DNA of 64,000 bases from Oreocharis arfaki. Taxonomy: Eukaryota; Chordata; Aves; Passeriformes; Paramythiidae. The stretch is taken from positions 1,044-65,043 of the forward strand of contig VZRR01011373.1 in assembly GCA_013398015.1 (NCBI GenBank), read 5' to 3'. Shown in pieces: positions 1-13,300 of this stretch; position 1 is the first letter of the stretch; every line of letters begins with the position of its first letter. Position numbers and translations under genes: made by a program. The notes below the pieces were generated by a model. That model had not been told where the DNA came from. It did no database searches and saw only the letters and a list, made by a program, of their open reading frames with translations.

Positions 1-260
1 GTAGGTGTTGATAGCGGTCCGTAGGTGTCGGCAGGGGTGTGTCGGGGCCTGCCCGGGCCCTCCCCGCCTCCTCCCCGGCCGTTCCCGCCTCGCCCCTCAG
101 GCGGCCCCGCGCGCGCCCCGGCGCCACCTGGCGGCGGCGGCCCCGCAGCGCTGCCCGCGGCCAAGATGGCGCCCTGAGGGCCCGCGGCTGCTGCGCCGCC
201 CGCCCCTCCAGCGCCCGGGCCTGCTCCAGAGCCCTGAGCAAACCCTACCCTGGCCAAACT
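1..260. promoter_or_regulatory. CpG-island promoter-like segment at left edge (BCAS4 promoter candidate)
   Basis: The first 260 bases are extremely GC- and CpG-rich and then drop abruptly to ordinary composition. They contain a YY1-type motif (CAAGATGGCG near 162-171), which usually sits just downstream of a transcription start. They also contain a CTCF-like GCGCCACCTGGCGGC near 121-135. No convincing coding exon is seen on either strand, and the minus strand has no ATG in this stretch. By human gene order, BCAS4 should lie to the left of PARD6B on the same (minus) strand, so this could be its promoter; that is inference from synteny only. The island continues beyond the window, so it cannot be assigned firmly. 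Confidence 0.4.
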
Positions 261-1959
261 CAGGCTGTGAGGGGACAAAACGAGTGGAATGCTGGGTGTA
301 CTTCCATAGCGCAACTTAGGTCTGTCCAGGGGACGCTCGCAGCGGGCACGGTGATGTCCTGCAGCAGAGGCGTGAGAGCTCGCGCTGGGCAGAGCCTGCT
401 ACCGGACTGTACAAAGCTTAGCTTGAGCTCAGCAGGAGTGCGGTTTCACGTGCTACAACTGCTACACAAACGTCAGAATGAGAGTTAGAAGTTATACACT
501 CGAGGAGATTGCTATTCCTAACTGAAAATGTACAACCCACCAACGCTAAGGCAACTCTCTGTGGAAGGGAACCAAAAGCCCCATTCCCATTTCTACGGTG
601 CAGGGCCAGGCCCACCCAAAGACACAGCCAAGAAGACGCAGCCACAAAAGCTGTGATCAATTCTCAAGCAGGAAAGCACCTACATTACACAGCTGCTTGG
701 AGCAGGCTACCAAGATGTGCAAGGATCAAGAGAAGTCAGCAGTAAAACAGGTGTTTAATTTCAGCTGAAGAGGTCTGAAGGAAACAGAACGACTTCCAAG
801 GAGCAAAGAACACAAATTATTTCTGTATTCCTTGTCAGAACTAACAGGCACACACTCTTAAAGATATCCCTTCTGCTGTACAGCACTGTACAGGAAAGTA
901 ACAAGAAACTTCCCTATTTCTTATTTAACACCGGTACGGGTGGCACTTGACTAAACCAATAGACTGCAGCTGACATGAACTAACACTTGAATGAAACTTG
1001 TTCCCTACTAAGGAGTTCACTTTGCACCATCATCTTAATCAAACTTGAAGATTTGGGTTTTTGTAAATGGTAGCAGCATTAACAAGACTTGTGTCTTGCT
1101 CACTGTAGATGTGTAAACGACTAATAAAGTAGATCTTAACCCACAGGTAAGACAGATGCTGTCAGTGGTTTAACCACATGAAAATGATGTGGGTATCCTG
1201 GACCAAGCATTGTGTCATCACCTTGAAACTAAAACAAAGATCCCAAGATGTGGTTATGTGTCAGCGGTCTGACTTACTGCAAATCATTGACACCCACATA
1301 TGAAAAGATGATGTCAAGGAACATGCATGGGAAAAAAATTCTCTGAATAATGAAACTGAACAAGTTTCCCTTTTCTTTCTTGGAGATAAAAATAAATCAC
1401 ATCAACATTTTACTGTCAAAATGAAGGAAGGGGGCGAGGGGAAGCTAATTTAAAGGTTGGTTGAGGAGCATCTTTTGTCATGACAAGAGAAAATTTTAAA
1501 TTAACTGCCCAAAGAGAACATGACTGACTTTACATCTCCACCAGGCTCAGGTGGGATATCAGCTTCCTGCAGGTCACAAAGGGAACACTCCCAAGTGCTC
1601 CCCACTTTGGGTTTTGGAGCCTTCCTCTCTTTTTTGTGGTGGTGGGGAAGTGTCTCAGCCTGCGAAGAGCAACTTCAAAACCTCTGTCTTTGCCTTCAGG
1701 GATCCCAGGTGTCCCCTGTTCCTTACCAGTGGAGCTCAGCAGCTGGAGGGGAGCTGGCTGCACCTCGGGTCATCAAACTGCCCATGGTCCCACTCAGTCA
1801 CATCGGAGCTCAGCCCCACACACCAGCAGGCTTCATTTCTACAAACCAAATAACAAGTACCAGGCATAGTAATTAACAAGAAAAAAAAAAATTCTGAACA
1901 AACAAAAGCATGCAAATACTTATTCGGCAGCGGCTCGACTTTACCCAGCACTGCATCCC
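261..1959. other. Non-coding, nothing recognised
   Basis: Moderate-GC single-copy-looking sequence with only short, unrecognisable open frames. No repeat, RNA gene or splice-flanked exon was identified. Confidence 0.5.
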
Positions 1960-2380
1960 AGCCACGGGAGCCGCGCAGACCCGTCTCTGCTCATCCTGAA
2001 GGAACACCGGCATCTCACTCCTCCCTCGAACCCACCGAGCATGGGCCGGGCGGGGCCGCTCAGGGCACAGCCCCGCCGAGGGCTCGGGTCCGGGCACCGG
2101 AGCCTCCGCGGCTGCAGCGGGACCGCCCGGGCGGCGGGAGCTGCAGCCCCCTCGGTACCGCCCCGCCGGGACCCCCGGCCGCACCTGCAGCCCCCCCGTA
2201 AGGAGCGGCTCGGGAGGCAGCCCCCGCTCCGCGTCCCCTCCTCCTGGACCGGGACGGCTCCGGCCGCGGCATCCCGAGCGCCCCGGGCCCGCTGAGCTCA
2301 GCGCGCCGAGCGCGGCACCCGGCGGTGCGGGGCGGGAGCGGCTGCGGGAGCGGGGAGGGCTCGGCTCTAGTTAAGTCACC
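1960..2380. promoter_or_regulatory. Second CpG-rich island, function unknown
   Basis: About 420 bases of very high GC and CpG density with sharp edges on both sides, typical of a vertebrate promoter. Open frames cross it on both strands (plus 2041-2295, minus 1873-2184 and 2060-2272). Their Ala/Gly/Pro/Arg-rich translations are what any GC-rich DNA gives and match no family I know. A minus-strand CAG/GTGCGG donor-like site lies near 2182-2188. It could start BCAS4 or a non-coding transcript. Confidence 0.4.
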
Positions 2381-2992
2381 GGGAAATTAAAGGGCTGCAG
2401 AGGAAAATGCAGCTCTAAGGTGCTTGTAATTTCTCTATCCCCGTTTGCGAGTACCGAAATGATTTGAGGTTAGAGACGTTCAGTTCTAGATTGAGCAGCG
2501 CAGAACCTGTGACACACTGCCTAGGTCACAACCAGATGTCGTCCTTTACACCCCTTGTTCCTTCCTTTCTTTCTGTGTTCCTTCCTGCAATATAGAGATC
2601 CAGTTATTAACCACCTTGAGCATATTTGAAAGACAGTTAATAGCATTTCAATGTTTAATAAAACACCCAAATGCTCTTTCACAAGTAGTTTTTTGCTTTA
2701 AGTTTTAGCTCATTTCTTAACTCGTGAGTTTGCAAAAATACATCTACTTTCCTCATTTTGCTGCACAGGACTGAAAGAGTATGAAGGCAGACTTAGTAAC
2801 AAGGTTATTACAAGATTTAAGTTATTAGGGTTTTAAATTTCAGAATTACAAGACCAAGCATTTTATGTAACCTTATGCAGCATTCACAAAGTCAGAGAAA
2901 TCTATGTTTCTACATTCAACTCATTCTCCTCAGCACTTTAAGAATTTCAAATAATTTGTACCCTCCAACAGAAAAGAGAATCCCACTTTTTT

Positions 2993-2996
2993 NNNN
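2993..2996. other. 4-base N gap
   Basis: Four N's lie between a T-run and an A/C-rich run, a typical unresolved homopolymer junction in the assembly. Confidence 0.95.
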
Positions 2997-3010
2997 AAAA
3001 GAAACCCCCC

Positions 3011-3039
3011 TTTTTTTCTTTTTTTTTTTTTTTTTTTTT
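3011..3039. repeat. Poly-T tract
   Basis: Seven T's, one C, then 21 T's. Open frames read across it as runs of Phe or Lys and are not genes. Confidence 0.9.
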
Positions 3040-5694
3040 GAACTGGGTCCACAAAATCCAGAACAACAGCAAAGAAGCAAAAGCAAAAAAAAAAAGGGAA
3101 AGACCTTGAGGAATTCCAATGTCTCACAAGAGGAACACTCTTCTTGTGCCTAGAATTTACTGCTACAGCTGTGAGAGTCTAAAGGGACCAGGCTTGCCAT
3201 TAGAGATAGAATCTTTTATTTGACCAGCTTCTGCAGCTTCATAGAACAGACAAACTTTTGGCCATTGCAGAATTATGTATTCCTTACTGCAGTAGGCTGG
3301 GACTCTCACCTCCTCCATTAGTCGATCTCCTATTTGCTCCCTACTTTTTACTTTTATCTCCATTTTCTCTTGCAGCTGTGGATAGTTAGGCCATTTTCAG
3401 AACTGATTTAGACAGGACAGCCTGTGACACACATCAGCTTTTGTGCTGTAACCACACCAACAAAGCGTTGTTTATAAAAGTACAACCCCCTGCACTGGGT
3501 GGTGTCCCCACCTCCTCTGGCTCCTTTCACATCAGCCGCTGTTCTCAGCTGTTCCTCAGTTCTGAGCACTGCCATTCCACCTGTGATTACAAAAAAAGCC
3601 ATTATCAGTACCTGGCTATTGCCAGGTGCTCACGAGAGCACTCTGGAGAAGTCACTGCGCCACACAGGATAAGAACCATGTTCTGATATGAGGACAATAA
3701 ATACACTCTTATCCACCTTCTTAAACGTAACACCACAGAGCCTGAAACAAGTCTCTCACTGATGAAATGCCAGGTATTTCCTCATGCTATCAGGTAATAA
3801 AATAGTAGATCAATAGAAAGGAATGTTAATTGGAAAGACAGGAAATGATATCTTATTAGCAACACTTCTGAACTCTGTATAAGAACTGCTGGTTTAATAG
3901 CACAGCACTTCTTTAATCGCTTTGTGCTTCACGGCTCTAAAGCACTTTTAAATCAAGCACACCACATTAAGACCCCAGAGACAAATTTATCTCCTATGTG
4001 AGAGGAAAAGTACACAAGTGATCTGTCAGAGCTGCACAAGGAGTCTGAATTCCTACATCTTGGCTGCAATCTCGCCTCCCCAAGGACCAGCTGTACCATT
4101 TATTGCATACTTCTACAACATCCAAGAGTATTGTTACCATCCAACACATCTTCCCTCATGTTAGCATTGGAAGCCATTTATGAAGCTACCCTAAAGCTGA
4201 TTATTCCTCTCTAGCATTACCACACACAACTACATCTTACTGAGCGTGACACTTGTATTGCAAGGAACACATGTTCAGAGGAATTCCAGAAAGTTTGTAA
4301 CTAGAATGCCACAGCTAATTCTAAGATAAAATACTTCTAAGGGGTATTTAGCACTGGTCTAAACCTTTCTCCTGTTGGTATACCAGGGAGAGCAGGATTT
4401 TTACTTGATTACTTATGAAAACTCTGGGAAGCCTTTGTATCTGTAACCATACATGAATTTTCAATCTCATAAAATAACCCAAGTCCTAATGCCTTGTTAA
4501 GAGCTCATCACCTTGAGAAAAGCTAAATGCTGCTGGGTTTAAAGGACAGATGCAGTTAACAGCTGCATTCCTTCCTCAAGGAGGCAGCAGTAAGGAGAGT
4601 TAAGAGTCTTCCTTTAAATGAGTTTCTCAGTTTAAGAAAACTGCTGTAGGTATGAGTGCTTTGTAGAAGCAGCGTTGCTGACCTGTGTGAGTGCACTTCA
4701 GCCTCATTCCCTTGGAAGTGTCCCAGATCAGCTCCTGTACTGTGCCTCCTCTGCAGAGCCAGTCCTATCAGGCTCACTTTATCCTCAGAGATAGAGGCAT
4801 TCCCGAGGACACGTTCCTCAGTCTTTGCTCCTGCTGTCTCAGTGGGTGACCCCACGCCCTGTGCCTGAGCCAGGGAACACCGCAGAGGATGCACTGCAGA
4901 GAGCTCACACCATTTCAGGAATGCCACACTGATTTCAGCATTCCTCCCAAGTGTCCCGTGCAAAGAGAACAGGACTCCCCCAGCTCCAAGACAGTCAAGC
5001 TCCAGTGCCCAGGGCAGCAGCCTGGGTTCTTTGGGCTGCATTCTGAGCCAATGCAGATCCCAGCCTTGCTGTCCCCTCCCCACGGCTCTGTCTGCAGGGC
5101 TGGAAAGTACAGAGCACACAAACAAACCAGTCCCGCAGACACGAGGGAGGTGCAGGGCAGAACTCTGTGCTCAGCCCCGAAGCAGCAGAAACAGAAGCCA
5201 GACACAAGGGGCTGAGCACAGCCTGAGTCTCTCCTCCCTGGGTAAATGTTTACAAGGGCTGCCAAGGAAAAGAGGTGGGAGAAAACATTTGCAAGTGAAA
5301 TAGGTTTGAGTTCAAACTGTCATACTTGTAGCAGATACTCACAGCAGCAGCGACAGCCTCCCCAGCAGCACCTGACACGGGTGACGCAGCAGGAGGGACC
5401 TAAACCTCTGCCAGGAGCAGTCCTCAGGCAAGCCATCCAATGCAAGGGTTCCTACTGCAGCTGCTGCAGGAGCAAGCACAGCACAGGTGAGCCAGCAGCA
5501 CCCAGGGACACGCGGTGGGACCCCGCCACCGCCCAGAGCGCAGATCTGCTCCAGGGGAGGGACAGAGGCACATGGAGAGCACTGTCACGAGAACACAGCC
5601 AGGGTAGCTGGCCAGGAGAAAAAAATTAGCCTATCTATTGTCACACTTGAGAAAAAGGATACATTCTTCCTCATTTTGACTTGTCTGACAAAGT

Positions 5695-8600
5695 AATCAA
5701 GAAAAAGCCATTTTATTTTTATAGCCATTTATTATTTCGGTCTGTAAAAATATAAGACTAATATACAACTACATCTAGCTTGATTTTTGTAAAATCAATC
5801 TTCATTCGGTGAGATACCAATGTACATTATACATTAAAGTTGTAAGAAAAATACTGATATTTGACATTTTAAACAAGTTCATTCATGTAAAAATCACATT
5901 GCAAGTAAAATTTAATTAGAAAATACATAATATTCACAAAAATACACATGTTAAAGACAGCTTGTGAGAACATTGTCCTAAATTTAATTCAGGTGTGGAA
6001 AAAAACATATGATTCACAGTTAGGCTTGACTTCTCCAGTACCATAGCAGAACTTCAAAGTAAATGCATCTTAATTCTATTAAGAATTTGTTCTTCTTCCT
6101 ATTAAGGTGCACTTAGATCTCCCAGTCGCAAGGGAGGAATCACTTGTCCCCACCCCGTGCATGTACACGACATATAACACTAGTCAAAGGAAATTTAGTT
6201 TTTCATTCCATTCTGAAATAATTTGGGTATTTCATAAATTAATTTATAAAATCTGGATTGAAAATACAATTTACACACACAGGATACTTAATACACAAAG
6301 ATTACATCAACAGCAGCGTAATATTGTCAATCATGCGCAGCATCCTCACTATCACTTCTGGATTTTTTTCTCCTTTTTTTAGCTATAGATAAAATCTATA
6401 TAAAACAGTCAAGCCTTTAAGTATTGTCTTCCAGGGAGAAAACAGTATAGATGTTAAAAATTTAGGAGGTAGTGAATGAAAGGCTAACAATATCAGCATA
6501 TTTTTAAAAAACCTTATACTGAACCCCAGTATCATTTATATATAAAATTAAATTTAGCCACTCATAATCAACCATTGATCATCCTGAAGTAGCAATTTAA
6601 AAATATTTTGTAATTAACAGTGTATGTATTAGTAAGATATGGAAGAACTTTAGAAACTTTATGGTAACTGCAGCATTAAGCAATTACATGCTGTGCAGTC
6701 TGTCACTGTAACTGTAAATACACATTTTTTAGATTTATTCTTTAAAGTTTTTATCAAGTCCCAAATGCTTAGTTTTACTACATGTTACCAAATTTGTCAA
6801 AAAGAACATTATCTCACGTTTAGATTACTCAGTTTGCAGGAAAGGTCCTAAGAGATGAAGTCTCATGCAGTCTAGAGTAGGACCCCAGTTAAATTTCTAC
6901 AAGTCCTTAATACTGGCATATATATGATTCAAACTACCCATGCCCGTGCCTGGCAGCACAGCAGCCTCGGGGCAGGGACCTGCCCATTTTCCTGGCCAGC
7001 CTCAGCCCTCCCAGGCAAGTCCATCCTCCCAGCTGTGATCTGAGCTGCAAAATCCTCATGGACCACATCAGCCCCAGAGTGGATTTCCACGGAATGAAAA
7101 CGTTACACCTGCATTAAGTGCACTACCAGTTCATTCTCTGTACCTGTGGACCTCTCTTCTCTTCCCATCCAAGTGCCTTTATTCCTTCGATTATTCACAA
7201 TACATTCAAGTAAACCAAAGGCACAGAAGTGCAAACTAGCAGAATAATGAGTCTCACCCTTCACTGTGATTTCATACAGGAAGGAAAGTCTTTTGATAAA
7301 GGAAAATAAAAAAGATATTTTCAAAGTAAACAATCTTCCATAAAGAAAGGAAGTGTAGAGCAGCGCTGAGAGCAAACATGTACAGGTAAAGTCTCCATGT
7401 TGCAGAATGAACATTTCTTTTTCTCATTTCACACTAAGTGGATGTAGTTGCTTCATTTTTAATAATTAATAGCAAAACAAGTGAAACACTTGAAAGATCT
7501 TGCTCTTGTAAAAGATTCCAGGGCTCTCCACACACACACAGAAGAAACCATAAATAAGTGTGACAAAAGAGCCCCTCACCTGTATTTGCAGAGTACCACT
7601 GCCTGCTGTGCCTATTCTCCATAAATCCTAATGGGTATGAATGCCTCTCTTGGCATCTTGGGACTCTACTGGCATTGGAGGTTTGAGAAAACTACTGCTC
7701 ATGAGATACCAATTTCCAATGTGCATTTTGTAACATCAAACAGCAGGGATCACTGCTGTTTCTGCAGCAGTGTTTGCATCACAAAAACCTGAAACAAACA
7801 CAGGTTTAGCCTCTGATAGTCTGTGACGACTTTTACAGATGCCCTAACATTAAACGTGCAGTTGGTCTCCTGTTAGTAAAGTTACCAGAGGTAGATTTCC
7901 CTCAAAGAGACTGAGGGGAAAAAAGAAAGGGGTCAGTCTCCCTTCCCACTCATCACATCTTCCCAGAGGGTGGAACATGCTCCCAAGCACCTGACTCCTG
8001 CTCTGGGGAGCACAGGACCACAGGACAGAACTGGTAGCACCCTACTCCTCCCTACAGGCTGACAGAGGCCACGGGATCCCTGGGGAAATCTTTCTCCCCA
8101 ATCCTATTAGTCCCCACCTCACTTTCCTGCCACAGCTTCTGTTCCCAAAGGAGGGTCAGGCTGGGAACCAAGGGCCAAAGTGGCAAAGCAGGAGATACAA
8201 AATGGGAAGGATAAAAACAATGCTAGAAGCTGCCCCTGCACCTGTCCCAGGGAGTGCAGTGGTTACACACACACACCCCTTTGCTCTTGCAGCATCAGGA
8301 CTTGTCCTCAGTGTTTTCACACAGAGCAACTCTGTAACATCCACAACGCCCAGCCAGGGGCACACAAAGATCTGCATTTACAGAGCAGCTCCTAATAATG
8401 AATAAGTTAATATCACATGGCTCAAACAAGGTCTACTAAAGCCTCATCCTGATTTAAAACATTTTTTAATCCAGGGATTTAACTTAAACTGTTCTAACTT
8501 GTTCAAGTTTGAAGAGTCACTTTTATATAATCCAGACTCATTCCAACAAACCTTTGCTAGTAGAAATCTGTACAGTTTCTACTAGGAACTGCAATTTTAA

Positions 8601-9493
8601 CAGAGATTACATTATGCTATTTCCATAGCATTGTTTACATTTGATTTGTTTGTAATTTACTGGGATTAGTAACTAAATCCAATGATATCCTTAAACTCTG
8701 CAAACTAGAATGAGAACAGGTCTTTGATGCATTAGTGTTAAGACTTTCACATTTGAATTTCAAAATCAGAGTCATTAAAAGTAAGCTTGCCTGGTCATTA
8801 AAACCAGTAATGGTGCCTGACTAACGAGCCCGTGGTTGCACATTCACTCACAAAGGAACAGTGACCTCCAAAGCCCCACTGCAGGTGCTGCCCACAGAGC
8901 CCTGTTGTCCCTGCGTCAGCCAGGGGACCAGACCAGCCACCCCCATCTCTTCTCAGCCCACCTCTGGCGTTCTCCCAGTTTCCTCTTGCAAAGAGCCCAC
9001 CAAGAGTTCTGCCAGCAGAGCAGCAGCTGGACAGGACAGGAGTGAGGGGGCTAAAGCAGCTCCAGCACATGAAAGCAGCACTTCAGAGGAACATGAAACC
9101 ACAGTACATGAGACGGTCAGCCTCACATGTAGAAAGTTTACTTCTATAGAACCAGTAGTATATGGAATTTAAAAAAATAATAAAAATCAAGTACCTTTAA
9201 AAGAAAGCTCACAGCCATCTCTTAGCTATCCTTCATTTTCAATTTAAATTTTCCTCATTCAATTTCAGCCATTTATCAATTATCTTCCAGCTTTGTGAAT
9301 TATTTACATTGAAGTGCAGAATTAATGAAGTTAGTCAACTTATGTAACTTAATTTCTTGTATTTACTTTTTTTCCCTCCTTTTAATCTAACTGCAGTGCA
9401 TGGTAGATGGAGAGGTATAAAATGTATTACATATTAAGCCCAATTAAAACATGTATGGCATCCTTACTTATAACAAAGTACACCAATGTAATT
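5695..9493 (-). other. PARD6B: PARD6B 3' UTR (probable extent)
   Basis: About 3.8 kb directly after the PARD6B stop codon, strikingly AT-rich in its distal part (5700-6900), with no repeats recognised. Two minus-strand AATAAA signals are seen as TTTATT on the plus strand, at 5728-5733 and 5712-5717. They would place cleavage near 5690-5705. The UTR carries a Pumilio-type TGTAAATA (plus-strand complement at 9301-9308) and a 7-mer miR-124 seed match (plus AAGGCAC at 7218-7224), plus many AUUUA-type pentamers. The downstream end is inferred from signals and composition; an earlier poly(A) site is possible. Confidence 0.5.
5712..5733 (-). terminator. PARD6B: Tandem AATAAA polyadenylation signals, probable PARD6B 3' end
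   Basis: Two canonical AATAAA hexamers on the minus strand lie 16 bases apart at the end of the AT-rich block. Sequence beyond them returns to ordinary composition. Assignment to PARD6B is inference. Confidence 0.45.
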
Positions 9494-10323
9494 TCATAGT
9501 GTTATTATAGTTCCATCTTCTTCTAACGACTTACGTCCTGGCTCTGGTACTTCATACTCCATGCTAATGCTGCCTGCTGAGTGTTTCAAGTTCATCTCAC
9601 TGGAAGGAAGGAATCCATTTTGTGTGGACTCGTGGAGGAGTTCAATTTGTGATAAGGATTCTATGCTTTCACTGGTAGGCGCAGCTTTTGGGATCTGCTG
9701 CGGCTCCCCACTGTCTTCAATAATAATGTCCTCCTCATCGCTCTCCTCTTCTCCTTGCAGCAGATTTCCCAGAATGTTTGGAGTGCTGCTGGGAAGGCTT
9801 GACTCAGTGGACTGGCCGGAGCTGCCCGAAGTCCGACTGTTCCTCACGACATTGTTCCTCTGGTTGGCGGGTCTGACCGTGATGATCAGGTTGCGGCTGT
9901 TTGCAATCATCATGTCTGTAACTTGATCGAGGCTTTTTCCTGACACCTCTATCCCATTCACCTCCAGTACCTCATCATTGACAGCCAGCAGGCCCGTGCT
10001 CTGAGCCAGCCCCCCGGGGACGAGCCTGGATATGAAAATGCCCGGGACCTTCTCTAAGCCGTGCGGGGTGACCCTGACGCTGGAGCCGTCGCGGATGTAG
10101 AAGCCCAGGGGTTTGTCAGTGCCGTACTTGTAGAGCCGCACCCTGCGGTGGGTCTCGGGCAGAATATCCACGTCTATGATAGAGGACACCGGCCTGAAGT
10201 CCTGGGGCATGCTAATGACAATGTGAGGTTTCTTCTTGTGGTTATCCGGACGCAGCACGTTGGATAAGACGTTCTTCTTCCTTGTCATCGTATCCGTCCC
10301 GAAGGCACTGTAGTCTGCGTCTT
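9494..10323 (-). CDS. PARD6B: PARD6B coding exon 3 (semi-CRIB, PDZ, C-terminus, stop)
   Basis: This exon completes the split Glu97 codon (G + AA) and encodes residues 97-372. An acceptor AG lies at 10324-10325 after a polypyrimidine run. It contains the semi-CRIB, the whole PDZ domain and the C-terminal PDZ ligand ending in IITL. The reading frame stays open for another 79 bases upstream of the acceptor (to 10402), but that part is intronic. Codon-rich CpG content in 10000-10250 is exonic, not a promoter. Confidence 0.96.
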
Positions 10324-13300
10324 CTGTAAGACAGAGCACATGGGGATTAGAGCCCGCCAGGCATGGCCAGGTCACATTGCTCAGCAGAGGCAAAGAGCTC
10401 ATCTAGAAGGTGTCTTACTGTCATAGAAACCTTTCTCTCGACTCATGAAACAAAAGCTTTAATGTTATGAGACGCAAAGTTTGAAATACTTTTGGTTTTC
10501 TTCTACCAAAAGAAAGAGAGCGCATAAAAAATTAAAGCAAGTTAGCAGCAGCAGACACAAAGAGCTACAGCTGCTTGAGAGAAAGGGTAGAATGGAAAGA
10601 GTGAGTACATTCCTAGAAACATTTTAATTTTATTCAGAGTAATTCCACTTGCTAGTTTTCTCTCCTCAGGTTTCAGATCATTGGAAAAGAAAGAATGAAA
10701 CAGGGAAAGCAGCCAGTGTGCCTATTATTGCCTAGTTGCTGGGAGCCAGCCAAGTGACCTGGATTCAAACTCCAGAAAGCTTATTCCATTCTGCACTCTT
10801 CCCTGCCCCCACGCCATGTAGGTGAAATGGCTGTGGAGCAGAAACAAAGAGACCTCGCACACAAATACTTCAAGCAAAACTGTTCATGCAAGCAATGCTG
10901 TAACTGCCACAACTTGATACAGGAATAAGCAAATGGCTTAGAGCTCAAAAAAAAAAACCCAAAAGAAAACATATGAGTCCTACAACTACTTGTAAGGGAT
11001 GAGGAAACATGTTCTGTGGAAGCAATCCTGATTTCTGAAATGCTTATTTTAAAAGGTTCTGTTTTTCTTTTTAATATGCTATAACTCACCAAAAAGAACG
11101 AACCTAAATACATTCAGATCTGAGCTTCCTTGGATTTACACTCGTATTTCTGCAACATTGCACACATCTTTGTTCTACAGGGGAACACCCCCCCATAACC
11201 AGGCAGAACTGGACTGCACTAACCCTAGGACACAGAGAAGTTGGCATTTCTTTGTATGATCACATTCAGATGCCATTGGTACAGCCAAGAAAGCAGGAGA
11301 ATGGCTATACATTTCAATCTGTGCACTGGCCTGACTGTGGCAATGCTGCCCTGGTGGCATTTCAGGACAGCTGCCAGTTGCTGAGGAAATCAATGAGTGC
11401 ACTTGTTTCTCAGGCTGAGATATACAGACATGCACCAGTTAGATTTGGACTCCTCGGACGCTTTAAGCAAAATAGAACAGAGAAAGTATTCCTGGAGCAA
11501 CAGATTAACACTACTGCAGCATGTAACACTAACTCCTCCCTTCCCAGCCTTTAGGGGTGCTGAAAACAAGAACAGTCCTCCGGCTGCTCTAGGAAGGCAG
11601 CCTTGGACCTGGTATTCTAAAAGATAAAGGAAAACAGGAAAAGAAACAAATTTAAATTAGCCCATGGAAAACCTCAAAGGGATTTATTGTCAGCTCCTGG
11701 CTTGTGTGTACACAATAGTTCATCAACATGTTTTAGAAAAATGTGTCCTGATGATGGCCTCATTTACATTTCTTTTTTATTTCCTTTGTTTAAAAAAAAT
11801 AATTACACCATAAGGAAGGCAAAGCTCTTGCTTAGCTGTTTGCTAAACACAAAGCATCTTTTGCATTGATGTTTACAGCTAAAGTTGTTCAACAATTTAA
11901 TTGACACAATCAGGAGTTATTTCTGAAGATACCTGATTGGCACAGCCCTACTATAGTCTGAAGTCACTTCTGTAGCAATCTCAGCTACTTTGGAATTTAA
12001 GGTTTAATTAATATAACATTAGATCTTAACATCAAGCAAGAAGGCTTTATAAATAGCCTAAAATCTGATCTTCACGTGTCTAAGAGTGTTAGGTCAGCTG
12101 TGTTGAAGAGCTGGTGCATTAAAAAACAATTCGACCTCGCCAACCAAAGCATATTAACAGGTGAACTGTGTCTGAAGTAAAACACCTACAAAAATGCAAA
12201 CTCAGCCTTTTCTGTGTAAAAGGCCCTTTGGGATGTCTGACTACGATCAGCTGGTTAAAGCCCTGTACTCCGCTGCCGACAACTAACATGCTGGCTTCTC
12301 AGACAACAGGGAGCAGTTCTCTTAATGTTTGCTAAAAATTTATGATCAAAGAAAAAAGTGAGAGAAGTTTTGCCCTTATCTCTCCTGACAACCCATCCAA
12401 CCAGTTCTCAGTTAGACATCTGGTGTTTCATTGAAAGGATTTTTGCAATTCAATGAGGTGCAATAGCTTCTCTTTTTTTATTGAGAACTACAGTTGTTTA
12501 CAAAACAACCTGGAAAGGACAATTGTGAAATCAGATCCTAGACAGGTCTTGCTCTAAATACCTTTCAGTGCTTTAAATACAAAGTAACACTTGCACTCAT
12601 TCCTGCTCGAGTGCAAGTCGCTGGTGACAGCTCCAGGACACAGATCCCAACAGACTGGTGCCAATCAAGCACCCGGTTCACCCCACAGGAAGTCTGGCAT
12701 GGACTGGATATACAAACACATATTCATTACATCCCAGTAGATCTATCATGTCCTATAAATTATCAAAGACAGTTTGTACCCTTTACTCAAGTTAGATTTA
12801 GAACTGTTCCCAACTTCCTTCACAGAAACCACCTCCCAGCCTGCCTTCCACAACTATCAGCTGGTAACTTCTGTCCAAATCAAATTTTCCAGTTAGCAGA
12901 GAAACATGAAGATCAGCTGTAACAGGACTGGCTTTGAAAGAAACATTATGTAAATGCCTGTATGCAAAATAACAGATTCAAAAGGACTTTTTAAACAAAA
13001 ACTAAGAGCAGGAAAACATTTCTTGCCTGTACCTATTTCAGAAGACAAATCAAATCTTAAATTGAGCCGGTGCTTTTGTTTTTAGTAACTTTCTTGTGTT
13101 ACAGGACACTTGGCTGAAATAAAAGCACCCCAAAACTGCAAACCAGATGTCAAAACATTTAAGAAATGCTGACACACCAGAGGGTAAGTTTTTTGCATTA
13201 TAACTGCTCTTAATAGTTTAATAATTCAGAACTAGCACGAACCTTAAGAGAGACAGTTAAGGTTAGAGAACTTGTGAGGAAAAAAATAGTGAAAGGCTAA

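Larger units (their letters stand above)
2381..5690. other. Intergenic region downstream of PARD6B
   Basis: No gene is recognised. The stretch contains a T-homopolymer/N gap near 2993-3039 and a minus-strand open frame of 189 codons at 4556-5125. That translation matches nothing I know and has no coding-like character. The segment 4650-5620 is somewhat GC-richer than its surroundings. Confidence 0.5.

Noticed and set aside
4556..5125. 189-codon minus-strand frame downstream of PARD6B
   Set aside because: No recognisable domain or splice context, and the region is beyond the probable PARD6B poly(A) site.
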